A stretch of DNA of 10,277 nt from Deltaproteobacteria bacterium. Its GTDB lineage: Bacteria > Desulfobacterota > Desulfobacteria > Desulfobacterales > JAABPS01. Each line of letters begins with the position of its first letter. The first letter of the stretch is position 1. A model generated the notes under the pieces. The model saw nothing but the letters and a program-made list of their open reading frames with translations. It ran no database searches and had not been told where the DNA came from. Below, piece by piece: positions 5,379-10,277 of this stretch. Made by a program: the position numbers and the translations under genes. The stretch spans positions 1-10,277 of the forward strand of contig JAFDFT010000154.1 in assembly GCA_019309685.1 (NCBI GenBank), in the 5' to 3' direction.

Positions 5379-6131
5379 ATGGAAGATTATCAACTCTTAA
5401 TAGACTTGCATAAGAGAGCGAAGCGACAAGGGCCTGGAGGGGATGCAGAGACAAGCAAGGCGATCGACTTAGCTATGATAGACCCATCAGCACTATTAAA
5501 GATTGCGGATATTGGCTGCGGTACAGGCTCTTCCGCAATGTTGCTTGCCCGCGTATTAAATGCCCAAATCACTGCTGTAGACTTTTTGCCGGATTTTGTC
5601 GAAGTGCTTAAAGCCAACGCTGAAAGCGAAGGCTTAAGCAAAAAAATAGATCCTCTTGTATGTTCAATGGACAACCTGCAATTTGATAATGAGGAATATG
5701 ATGTCATCTGGTCTGAGGGAGCCATATATAATATGGGTTTCAAAAATGGAATAAATGACTGGAAGCGTTTTCTGAAAACCGGCGGGTTGCTGGTTGTGTC
5801 AGAAATTACATGGACAACTGATGGTCGACCATTTAAAATCCAAAAACATTGGGAGGCTGAATATCCGGAAATAAGTACGGCCTCAGCAAAGATTAGTATT
5901 TTGGAAAACAGTGGCTATTCTCCAATTGCGTATTTTGTTTTACCAGAGCGCTGCTGGTTAGATAATTATTATCGGCCATTGCAAAACAGTTTTGCCGAAT
6001 TCCTCGCTCGGAATGCGAATAACGAAAATGCTCAAGCAATAGTAGAAGCTGAAAAGAAAGAAATATCTCTTTATGAGGGATTTAAAAAATATTACAGCTA
6101 TGGGGTTTATATTGCGAGGAAGCTGGGTTAA
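5379..6131 (+). CDS. Class I SAM-dependent methyltransferase
   Basis: A 250-residue, probably cytoplasmic enzyme filling cassette C7. The Rossmann-fold SAM site is clear: motif I IADIGCGTGSS (residues 42-52), an acidic residue at the end of strand 2 in AVDFLPDF (D68), SMDNLQF (96-102), EYDVIWSEGAIYNMG (106-120) and the strand GGLLVVSEITW (135-145). The C-terminal part (150-250), with a conserved-looking YRPLQNSF segment, should set the acceptor, which cannot be told from sequence. A weak AAGAGAG Shine-Dalgarno precedes the ATG. Relatives are generic small-molecule methyltransferases of the UbiE/YafE type. No promoter of its own is evident. It is followed by a half attC. Confidence 0.88.
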   Translation: MEDYQLLIDLHKRAKRQGPGGDAETSKAIDLAMIDPSALLKIADIGCGTGSSAMLLARVLNAQITAVDFLPDFVEVLKANAESEGLSKKIDPLVCSMDNLQFDNEEYDVIWSEGAIYNMGFKNGINDWKRFLKTGGLLVVSEITWTTDGRPFKIQKHWEAEYPEISTASAKISILENSGYSPIAYFVLPERCWLDNYYRPLQNSFAEFLARNANNENAQAIVEAEKKEISLYEGFKKYYSYGVYIARKLG

Positions 6132-6136
6132 TAAAG

Positions 6137-6166
6137 TCATAACAAGGCACTTAAGCCGACCGGGAA
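6137..6166 (+). repeat. Half attC (site 7), right arm missing
   Basis: R'' TCATAAC (6137-6143) is 6/7 complementary to the C7 start GTTATGG. It is followed by a normal left arm with AAGGCACTTAAG and CCGACCGG. The expected complementary right arm (CCGGTCGG, then CTTAAG-like) and a convincing R' box do not follow. The sequence passes directly into the toxin fragment at about 6170-6185. GTTGCTT at 6185-6191 fits R' only loosely and lies in coding sequence. Confidence 0.65.
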
Positions 6167-6185
6167 CAGTATTACGCACGAAGGG

Positions 6186-6368
6186 TTGCTTGATACAATT
6201 CAGCACCCCAATCAGAAAACATATCCAAGACAAAAGATATTTATAGTAAATGTGGAAAACTATGCCTGCCTTGTTCCATTTGTAGAAAGTGAGGGAATAA
6301 TTTTTCTCAAGACAATCATTCCAAGTCGAAAGATGACACGAAAATATCTTGAAGGTAATTCAAAATGA
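6186..6368 (+). pseudogene. Toxin remnant (BrnT/RelE-like), N-terminus lost
   Basis: Sixty codons to TGA 6366-6368, in a frame open from 6135. TTG 6186 is the only start-like codon and has no good Shine-Dalgarno. The visible part is LLDTIQHPNQKTYPRQKIF, then YACLVPFVESEGIIFLKT and IIPSRKMTRKYLEG, matching the C-terminal two-thirds of small toxins that precede CopG/BrnA-type antitoxins, in which an R-K-x-T-x-K-Y motif ends the fold. Such toxins are about 90-95 residues, so about 30 are missing. The missing part coincides with the missing attC half, pointing to one deletion. Exact family name uncertain. Confidence 0.68.
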
Positions 6369-6637
6369 AATTAACAAAAGAGGAAAAAGACATACTGAAA
6401 TCCGTTGAGAATGATGAATGGGAAACGATCCCACATTTCAAACGTGAAGCTAAACTCTATCAGGAAGCAGCACGAGCAACCCTTCGAAAGGACAAGCGCG
6501 TTAATATACGAATGACCGAACGCGACCTTGTACATTTTCAGAAAAAAGCGATGGAAGAAGGGTTGCCCTATCAAACCCTGATATCCAGCATTCTGCATAA
6601 ATACATAAGCGGCAGAATGAAAGAGAAGGTTTCATAA
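6365..6637 (+). CDS. CopG/BrnA-type ribbon-helix-helix antitoxin
   Basis: A 90-residue protein whose ATG overlaps the stop of the toxin remnant (ATGA at 6365-6368), the coupling usual for such pairs. The N-terminal half (residues 1-43) is charged and toxin-binding in type. Residues 44-84 are a ribbon-helix-helix: strand KRVNIRMTERDLVHF, then helices KKAMEEGLPYQTLISSILHKY. It looks intact although its toxin is not, and the usual upstream promoter was probably lost with the toxin's 5' end, so expression would need read-through from C7. It may now be a solitary antitoxin or DNA-binding remnant. Confidence 0.85.
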   Translation: MKLTKEEKDILKSVENDEWETIPHFKREAKLYQEAARATLRKDKRVNIRMTERDLVHFQKKAMEEGLPYQTLISSILHKYISGRMKEKVS

Positions 6638-6639
6638 GG

Positions 6640-6698
6640 ACACAACAATCCCATGGATCGCACGCGGAATACCGCGCCGCTCATGGGTGACGTTATAC
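6640..6698 (+). repeat. attC site 8 (C8/C9 junction)
   Basis: A 59-bp site with R'' ACACAAC (6640-6646) and R' GTTATAC (6692-6698). CCCATG (6650-6655) pairs with CATGGG (6682-6687), and CGCGG (6663-6667) with CCGCG (6672-6676). R'' predicts that cassette C8 once began GTTGTGT, which is absent, in line with the deletion at its left end. Confidence 0.87.
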
Positions 6699-6713
6699 TG
6701 CGATTATTAACAC

Positions 6714-7004
6714 ATGAAAAACAATCAGCAAACTACATGCCTCTCTTGTTTCAGACAATTTAACATTAATGAAAATAGAATTTACAAAGTACGAAAAAAT
6801 ACTAACTTTGTTTGGTTCTTTGATGCGGTAAGCCAATTCCAAAATTTTAGTCAGGTAAAATGCCCGTTTTGTGGACATACCTATAGAGCCACTGAAGCTC
6901 GGTTGTTTGGAGTCTTTAGATCGCCATATACGATAATAATTCTTTGTATTCTGTTTAACGTTTTTTGGATGACATTTATCTATTTTACTGAATTTAAAAA
7001 ATAA
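6714..7004 (+). CDS. Zinc-ribbon protein with one C-terminal membrane helix
   Basis: A 96-residue protein, sole gene of cassette C9. Two CxxC pairs, C9/C12 (CLSC) and C50/C53 (CPFCGH), spaced 37 residues apart form a likely zinc ribbon; residues 72-91 (YTIIILCILFNVFWMTFIYF) form a single membrane helix, followed by a short charged tail. The zinc domain is therefore expected on the cytoplasmic face. Function unknown; similar short zinc-ribbon membrane proteins are common among hypothetical cassette proteins. No Shine-Dalgarno precedes the ATG, and TATACT at 6694-6699 inside attC8 has no matching -35, so its expression signal is unclear. Confidence 0.75.
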   Translation: MKNNQQTTCLSCFRQFNINENRIYKVRKNTNFVWFFDAVSQFQNFSQVKCPFCGHTYRATEARLFGVFRSPYTIIILCILFNVFWMTFIYFTEFKK

Positions 7005-7014
7005 AAAGCGGATA

Positions 7015-7085
7015 GTATAACGAATCGTTTGAGTCTCGACGGGAAAATGCTAACGCATTTTCCGCGTCTCAATTCAGCGTTAGCC
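7015..7085 (+). repeat. attC site 9 (C9/C10 junction)
   Basis: R'' GTATAAC (7015-7021) is the exact complement of the C9 start GTTATAC, and R' is GTTAGCC (7079-7085). An inner stem CGGGAAAATGC pairs with GCATTTTCCG, and TTGAG pairs with CTCAA. Shares stem design with attC6. Confidence 0.92.
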
Positions 7086-7113
7086 GACATTGTGAGCCAT
7101 CGTGGAGTTTCGT

Positions 7114-7734
7114 ATGCCAAAAACAGAACCATTTGATAAACACAGCGATGCGTATGACGAATGGTTCAAGAAGAACATTGTTCTGTATGAAGCTGAATTG
7201 GAAGCAATCCGCCAACTTATTCCTCCACCCGGAGCAGAAGGTATGGAAGTAGGTGTCGGCTCAGGGAAATTCGCTGCACCACTTGGAATAAAAATCGGGG
7301 TTGAGCCCTCAGAAAAGATGGCAATTAAAGCTAAAATGCTGGGCATCAACGTTTATCCCGGCGTAGCAGAAGAGTTGCCTTTTTCTGACGGCAGGTTTGA
7401 TTATTTACTGATGGTAACGACCATCTGCTTTGTTGATGATGTCATCAAGTCTTTCAAAGAGGCATTTAGGGTATTGAAGCCCAGCGGGTGCATCATTGTT
7501 GGATTTGTGGACAAAGAAAGCGAACTTGGCAGAAAGTATGCGGATAAAAAAGAAGAAAGTAAGTTTTACAAAGATGCCGCCTTCTTCTCTACTCAAGAGG
7601 TGCTGAAATATCTTAATAAAGCGGGTTTTGAGATCGCAAAAATCAGACAGACCCTTATTCCCGGAGAATTGACAGAAACCATTTTGGATGACTTTGGGAG
7701 GGGCGCCTTTGTTGTAATCAAGGGCATGAAATAA
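7114..7734 (+). CDS. Class I SAM-dependent methyltransferase (Methyltransf_11 type)
   Basis: A 206-residue enzyme in cassette C10. The ATG at 7114 is preferred because GGAG at 7104-7107 lies 6 nt upstream; the GTG at 7102 would put that Shine-Dalgarno inside the gene. N-terminal PFDKHSDAYDEWF is the usual opening of this subgroup. The SAM site is visible as MEVGVGSGKFAAPLG (residues 44-58), GVEPSEKM (62-69), GVAEELPF (83-90), FDYLLMVTTICFVDD (95-109) and the FRVLKPSG loop. The acceptor substrate is unknown. It is not closely related to the C7 enzyme. No own promoter seen. Confidence 0.9.
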   Translation: MPKTEPFDKHSDAYDEWFKKNIVLYEAELEAIRQLIPPPGAEGMEVGVGSGKFAAPLGIKIGVEPSEKMAIKAKMLGINVYPGVAEELPFSDGRFDYLLMVTTICFVDDVIKSFKEAFRVLKPSGCIIVGFVDKESELGRKYADKKEESKFYKDAAFFSTQEVLKYLNKAGFEIAKIRQTLIPGELTETILDDFGRGAFVVIKGMK

Positions 7735-7738
7735 GATC

Positions 7739-7810
7739 GGCTAACAACACGCTCCACCTGACCGCTATTCCGCTGCGCTCCTTAGCGGCAGGTGAGCTTC
7801 AACGTTTTGG
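7739..7810 (+). repeat. attC site 10 (C10/C11 junction)
   Basis: R'' GGCTAAC (7739-7745) is the exact complement of the C10 start GTTAGCC, and R' is GTTTTGG (7804-7810). CCACCTGACCGCTA pairs with TAGCGGCAGGTGAG-like sequence around an inner CCGCTGCGC loop. Nearly the same central stem as attC1. Confidence 0.9.
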
Positions 7811-7834
7811 CGCCTTAAAAAGTGGAAATATGGG

Positions 7835-7863
7835 TTGAAATAGCATGATATCCGAGTTATTGT
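7835..7863 (+). promoter_or_regulatory. higBA-2 promoter, predicted leaderless
   Basis: TTGAAA (7835-7840), 17-bp spacer, TATTGT (7858-7863). The toxin ATG follows after exactly 6 nt, the same geometry as the higBA-1 promoter, and there is no Shine-Dalgarno. GATATC (7847-7852) lies mid-spacer, and CATGATA occurs twice, at 7844-7850 and across the start codon at 7869-7875, either of which could be operator material. Confidence 0.68.
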
Positions 7864-7869
7864 GATTAC

Positions 7870-8163
7870 ATGATAAAAAACTTCAAGGACAAAGCGACAG
7901 AAGATATTTTTAACGGTAAAGCAACCAAGGCTGCAATGAAGGTCTGTCCAAAGCAAATATGGAGAATCGCATCCAGAAAACTTGATCAATTGGATTCCGT
8001 TTTATCGATTGATGAACTGCGAGTTCCGCCTGGAAATAGATTGGAAGCCATGTCAGGTGGCAGAAAAGGACAATGCAGCATTCGATTAAATGATAAATAT
8101 CGCATTTGTTTCATTTGGGCTGAGAATGGCCCAATGAATGTTGAAATTACAGACTATCATTAA
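7870..8163 (+). CDS. higB: HigB-type toxin, second copy
   Basis: A 97-residue HigB/RelE-fold toxin of cassette C11. Landmarks are the basic N-terminal helices (KATKAAMKVCPKQIWRIASRKL), PPGNRLEAMSGGRKGQCSIRLN (residues 52-73), the strand KYRICFIW and terminal NVEITDYH. Compared with the copy at 2617 it keeps the G-R-K-G-Q-x-S-I-x-x-N, R-x-CF-x-W and VEI-x-DYH signatures but differs almost everywhere else, so the two are different lineages and not a recent duplication. It lacks a Shine-Dalgarno and starts 6 nt after its -10. The antitoxin follows after 24 bases. Looks intact. Confidence 0.93.
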   Translation: MIKNFKDKATEDIFNGKATKAAMKVCPKQIWRIASRKLDQLDSVLSIDELRVPPGNRLEAMSGGRKGQCSIRLNDKYRICFIWAENGPMNVEITDYH

Positions 8164-8167
8164 TATA

Positions 8168-8177
8168 TACAATTGTA
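8168..8177. repeat. 10-bp palindrome between higB-2 and higA-2
   Basis: TACAATTGTA is perfectly self-complementary and ends where the higA Shine-Dalgarno begins. It may modulate antitoxin translation or be a minor operator; chance is possible in this AT-rich spacer. Confidence 0.35.
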
Positions 8178-8187
8178 AGGAGTTAAA

Positions 8188-8538
8188 ATGATACGAATAC
8201 CAACACATAGGACACCGACCCACCCTGGAGAAATGCTGTTGGAGGAGTTTTTAAAACCAATGGGCATCACTCAGCGAGACTTAGCTATTGCCATAAACGT
8301 TCCATATCAACGGATAAATGAAATAATCAACGGGAGGCGGGGCATTACCCCTAGTACGGCCTTAAGACTTGCAAAGGTTTTTGGGGTTTCATCAGATTTT
8401 TGGATGAATATCCAGCTGAGATGGGACCTTTATTTTGCGAATCAATACGAATCGGATGCCCTGAATGATATCAAGCCGTTGTATTTGGGCCATCTTGCCA
8501 AGAAGAACTCCAGAGCACAACATGGCGCTGGACGCTGA
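8188..8538 (+). CDS. higA: HigA-type antitoxin, second copy
   Basis: A 116-residue XRE-family antitoxin. THPGEMLLEEFLKPMGIT (residues 11-28), helix-turn-helix with QRINEIINGRRGIT (42-55), then PSTALRLAKVFGVSSDFWMNIQLRWDLYFA. A strong AAGGAG (8177-8182) lies 5 nt before the ATG, whereas its toxin has none, which should favour antitoxin synthesis. The last seven or so residues (QHGAGR region) are encoded by attC11, whose R'' begins at 8515, giving a C-terminal tail longer than that of the copy at 2905. It should neutralise the adjacent HigB and repress their promoter. Confidence 0.93.
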   Translation: MIRIPTHRTPTHPGEMLLEEFLKPMGITQRDLAIAINVPYQRINEIINGRRGITPSTALRLAKVFGVSSDFWMNIQLRWDLYFANQYESDALNDIKPLYLGHLAKKNSRAQHGAGR

Positions 8539-8587
8539 CCGGAGCTGCGCTGCCGCTAAGCCCCGGTTGATCAGCTAAACGTTGGGC
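8515..8587 (+). repeat. attC site 11, last of the array, overlapping higA-2
   Basis: R'' GCACAAC (8515-8521) matches the complement of the C11 start at 5/7 and R' is GTTGGGC (8581-8587). GCTGA and CCGG segments (about 8538-8549) pair with CCGGTTGATCAGC (8563-8575). The first third is coding for HigA. No GCCCAAC partner follows downstream, so no further complete cassette is seen. Confidence 0.8.
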
Positions 8588-8956
8588 TTATCAGAGGCAC
8601 GTTCAGCAATGTATAGGGCTTGTCTTGGTTGTGCGATAAGGCTTCGCAGTGCCTCTGATGTCAATATCTTGCGAAGTAACCGTTCACCAAGCGTTGGCAA
8701 AAACTCACCGGCTCTATGTCATAGGCGCTGTTTATGGATGAACGATTACGTCTTGGCGTGTGCCTGACGTTGTGATAGGCAGGGCATGCAGCCTACGATT
8801 CGTTGGCACGGCTTGCTGCAGATGCTTGCAGAATTATCACAGCAAATCGCGTTACCCTGGGCCTGAAGGCCTACCAATGCAAACGTCTCTCATGTAAATT
8901 GGAGTTTCTAATTGGTGTTGCTGCAAATAACAGTTGATGCGTTAATAAGGTAACTC
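8588..8956 (+). other. Non-coding region right of the array
   Basis: I see no supportable gene; a 61-codon frame from 8582 begins in attC and has no Shine-Dalgarno or recognisable content. It holds a perfect 11-bp inverted repeat ATCAGAGGCAC/GTGCCTCTGAT (8590-8600 with 8649-8659), CTTCGCA/TGCGAAG (8642-8648 with 8670-8676), TGTGATA/TATCACA (8771-8777 with 8835-8841), the small hairpin GGCCT-GA-AGGCC (8860-8871), and two further CGTTGGCA octamers (near 8693 and 8811) that resemble attC R' boxes but lack R'' partners. It also must hold the promoter for the next gene. Confidence 0.55.
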
Positions 8957-9763
8957 ATGAAAATCGCCATCGCTGCTGAGAGGGCTGACCTGAATGCTCA
9001 AGTCTCACGCAAATTCGGTACAGCCCAGTACTTGATAATCGTTGATCTCGACTCAATGGGTGTTGAGGCCGAGCCGAATCCGGGTGCTGCCGGGCAGAAG
9101 GGGGCAGGCAGCCAGGCAATTATACTCGCGATTAGCAAAGATGTGAAAGCAGTCCTGAGTGGTTCTTGCAGCCCCACTGCACGAAGACACCTTGAGGAAA
9201 ACGGCATTGAGGTTCTGACAGACATCAGCGGCCCAGTAGCAGATGCAGTAGAAGGGTACAGAATATCAAAATCTAAAGAGTATGCCTTTGGCCGGATCGC
9301 AGACGAGTCAATGCCAGCAAAGATCGACAGAACCGTCGCAGGCGATGCGATTGGTAAATCTGCCAGGCAGTTTGCCAACATGCTTCCCATACTGGCAACG
9401 GTTGTGCTCCTCGTTGGCCTGTTCAATACTTTTGTCACGAAGGGGATGCTCTCCTCGGTCTTCTCAGGGAATGTGGTCCTGGATACCATTTGGGGAGCAT
9501 GCATCGGCAGTCTCCTTGCCGGAAATCCCATCAATAGTTATGTAATAGGTGCAGGGTTATCTGAACTTAATGTGAGCATGTTCGCAGTGACAGCCCTCAT
9601 CCTTACTTGGGTTAAGGTGGGGTGGCTCCAATTGCCTGCTGAGATGAACGCTTTGGGCAAAAGATTTGCGCTTATGAGAAATGGGTTGTGCCTTGTTTTA
9701 TCAATGCCCACCTCCATGCTTGTAGTATCAATCCTTCATCTCGTTGAGGGGTGGGTATCTTGA
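8957..9763 (+). CDS. NifX-like domain fused to a half-permease
   Basis: A 268-residue protein; AAGG (8947-8950) is 6 nt before the ATG. Residues 1-100 are a NifX/NifB-C-terminal (dinitrogenase iron-molybdenum cofactor-binding) fold: MKIAIAAE, NAQVSRKFGTAQYLIIVD, AIILAISKDVKAVLSG and ARRHLEENGIEVL. In studied members this fold carries metal clusters. A linker (100-135) leads to a membrane part with helices at about 141-160, 172-198, 204-223 and 241-262; the second contains SLLAGNPINSYVIG, which resembles the re-entrant signature of DUF318/ArsP-like permeases. The next gene, overlapping by a few bases, supplies what looks like the other half. A metal-related transport or sensing role is inferred. 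It reads as settled chromosomal sequence, GC-richer than the cassettes. Confidence 0.82.
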   Translation: MKIAIAAERADLNAQVSRKFGTAQYLIIVDLDSMGVEAEPNPGAAGQKGAGSQAIILAISKDVKAVLSGSCSPTARRHLEENGIEVLTDISGPVADAVEGYRISKSKEYAFGRIADESMPAKIDRTVAGDAIGKSARQFANMLPILATVVLLVGLFNTFVTKGMLSSVFSGNVVLDTIWGACIGSLLAGNPINSYVIGAGLSELNVSMFAVTALILTWVKVGWLQLPAEMNALGKRFALMRNGLCLVLSMPTSMLVVSILHLVEGWVS

Positions 9764-10277
9764 ATAAGGGAAATGTGACGAAACCACAGGGCTATAGGAA
9801 TCCACCTCGCTCAGTTATCTTGTTGGCAGTGGTCATCTTGGTATATGCAGTGCTTTTCTTGACTGTAACGGACAAAGCCTCCGAGGCCCTCAAGAGCAGC
9901 GGCAGCATTCTACTCAAGATAGTCGGCCCACTGAGTCTGGCCTTCGTTTTAATGGTGCTCCTAAATCTATTCATCAAGCCCGGACAGATTGTCAGATACC
10001 TTGGTAAAGGCTCAGGTGCTAAGGGTATCGTTTTCTCGACGACGGCGGGGATCATATCGATGGGTCCGATATATGCGTGGTATCCCCTGCTGAAGGAACT
10101 GAGGGAAAAAGGAGCTGCCGAATCTCCTCTGGCCATATTCCTGTGCAACAGGGCTGTCAAACCATTCCTATTGCCTGTCATGATCGCCTATTTCGGATGG
10201 TTGTACGTTGCGATATTGACAATCCTCACCATCGTGGAGTCCGTCATCGTTGGTTATTGTGTAGGCAATGTCACAAA
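9760..10277 (+). CDS. Permease half, DUF318/ArsP-like (C-terminus beyond right edge)
   Basis: At least 172 residues, open to the window edge. The TTG at 9760 overlaps the upstream stop and has TGAGGGG (9745-9751) 8 nt before it; the GTG at 9775, with AAGGG 4 nt upstream, is an alternative. Membrane helices at about residues 18-37, 51-72, 88-108 and 136-165. The segment STTAGIISMGPIYAWYPLLK, then ELREKG and SPLAIFLCNRAVKPFLLPVM, follows the pattern of predicted permeases of the DUF318/ArsP group, where a G-P-I turn precedes a charged helix. Overlap with the NifX-fused half-permease implies co-translation and joint assembly. The transported substrate is unknown. Confidence 0.78.
   Translation, partial: MNKGNVTKPQGYRNPPRSVILLAVVILVYAVLFLTVTDKASEALKSSGSILLKIVGPLSLAFVLMVLLNLFIKPGQIVRYLGKGSGAKGIVFSTTAGIISMGPIYAWYPLLKELREKGAAESPLAIFLCNRAVKPFLLPVMIAYFGWLYVAILTILTIVESVIVGYCVGNVT

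Noticed and set aside
6185..6191. GTTGCTT as the R' box of attC7
   Set aside because: No complementary right arm precedes it, it matches the C8 R'' at only 5/7, and it lies in codons of the toxin remnant.
7102..7113. GTG start at 7102 for the C10 methyltransferase
   Set aside because: It would place the GGAG ribosome site inside the gene; the ATG at 7114 has correct spacing.
1241..8587. CRISPR array
   Set aside because: The repeated elements are 56-128 bp imperfect palindromes of differing sequence separated by whole genes, not short identical repeats with uniform spacers.
8582..8767. 61-codon frame right after the last attC
   Set aside because: Starts within attC11 R' at a TTG, lacks a ribosome site and contains inverted repeats; no cassette-closing attC follows it.
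8998..9534. 178-codon minus-strand frame
   Set aside because: Antisense to the NifX-permease gene, whose domain content and Shine-Dalgarno are clear; the antisense product has no recognisable features.
9792..10181. 129-codon minus-strand frame
   Set aside because: Antisense to the second permease half, which has ordered hydrophobic helices and family motifs.

Overview
This window is best read as a mobile-integron-style gene cassette array (about 1241-8587) on a bacterial chromosome, with an IS4-family insertion sequence on its left and an ordinary-looking chromosomal transport locus on its right. The organism is not identifiable with certainty. AT-rich cassettes, attC sites of mixed type, and a NifX-domain/permease locus would suit a sediment-dwelling Desulfobacterota (deltaproteobacterial) genome, but this is a low-confidence guess.

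Layout: 1-928 (minus) is an intact but edge-truncated IS4-type DDE transposase. 930-1240 is AT-rich and non-coding. The array starts at a lone GTTATGT at 1241. It contains eleven cassettes, all on the plus strand, separated by ten recognisable attC sites and one half-site. In order they are: C1 SET-domain methyltransferase; C2 four-helix membrane protein; C3 HigBA toxin-antitoxin; C4 Phd/YefM-type antitoxin with a PIN-domain toxin; C5 RelBE-like pair, both genes broken; C6 unknown protein with a nonsense codon; C7 class I SAM methyltransferase ending in a half attC; C8 N-terminally lost toxin with an intact CopG/RHH antitoxin; C9 zinc-ribbon membrane protein; C10 second SAM methyltransferase; C11 second, divergent HigBA pair.

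The strongest evidence for the array is internal. In five of the cassettes the 7-mer at the cassette start (R') is the exact reverse complement of the R'' 7-mer in the same cassette's own attC, as expected when a circular cassette carries one paired site. In four more it matches 6/7, and in C11 5/7. The C8 start is lost. This marks the boundaries without any database.

Five of eleven cassettes are toxin-antitoxin modules. The three intact ones carry their own promoter, which suits promoterless arrays. Both HigBA cassettes place the -10 hexamer exactly 6 nt before the toxin ATG with no Shine-Dalgarno, predicting a leaderless toxin message, while each antitoxin has a Shine-Dalgarno. The PIN cassette carries a paired TGTACA operator with the 12-bp centre spacing known for YefM-YoeB. 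C5, C6 and the C7/C8 junction show frameshift, nonsense and deletion decay.

Right of the array, 8588-8956 is non-coding with several inverted repeats. 8957-10277 encodes a NifX-like domain fused to a half-sized permease, followed by a second permease half that runs off the window.
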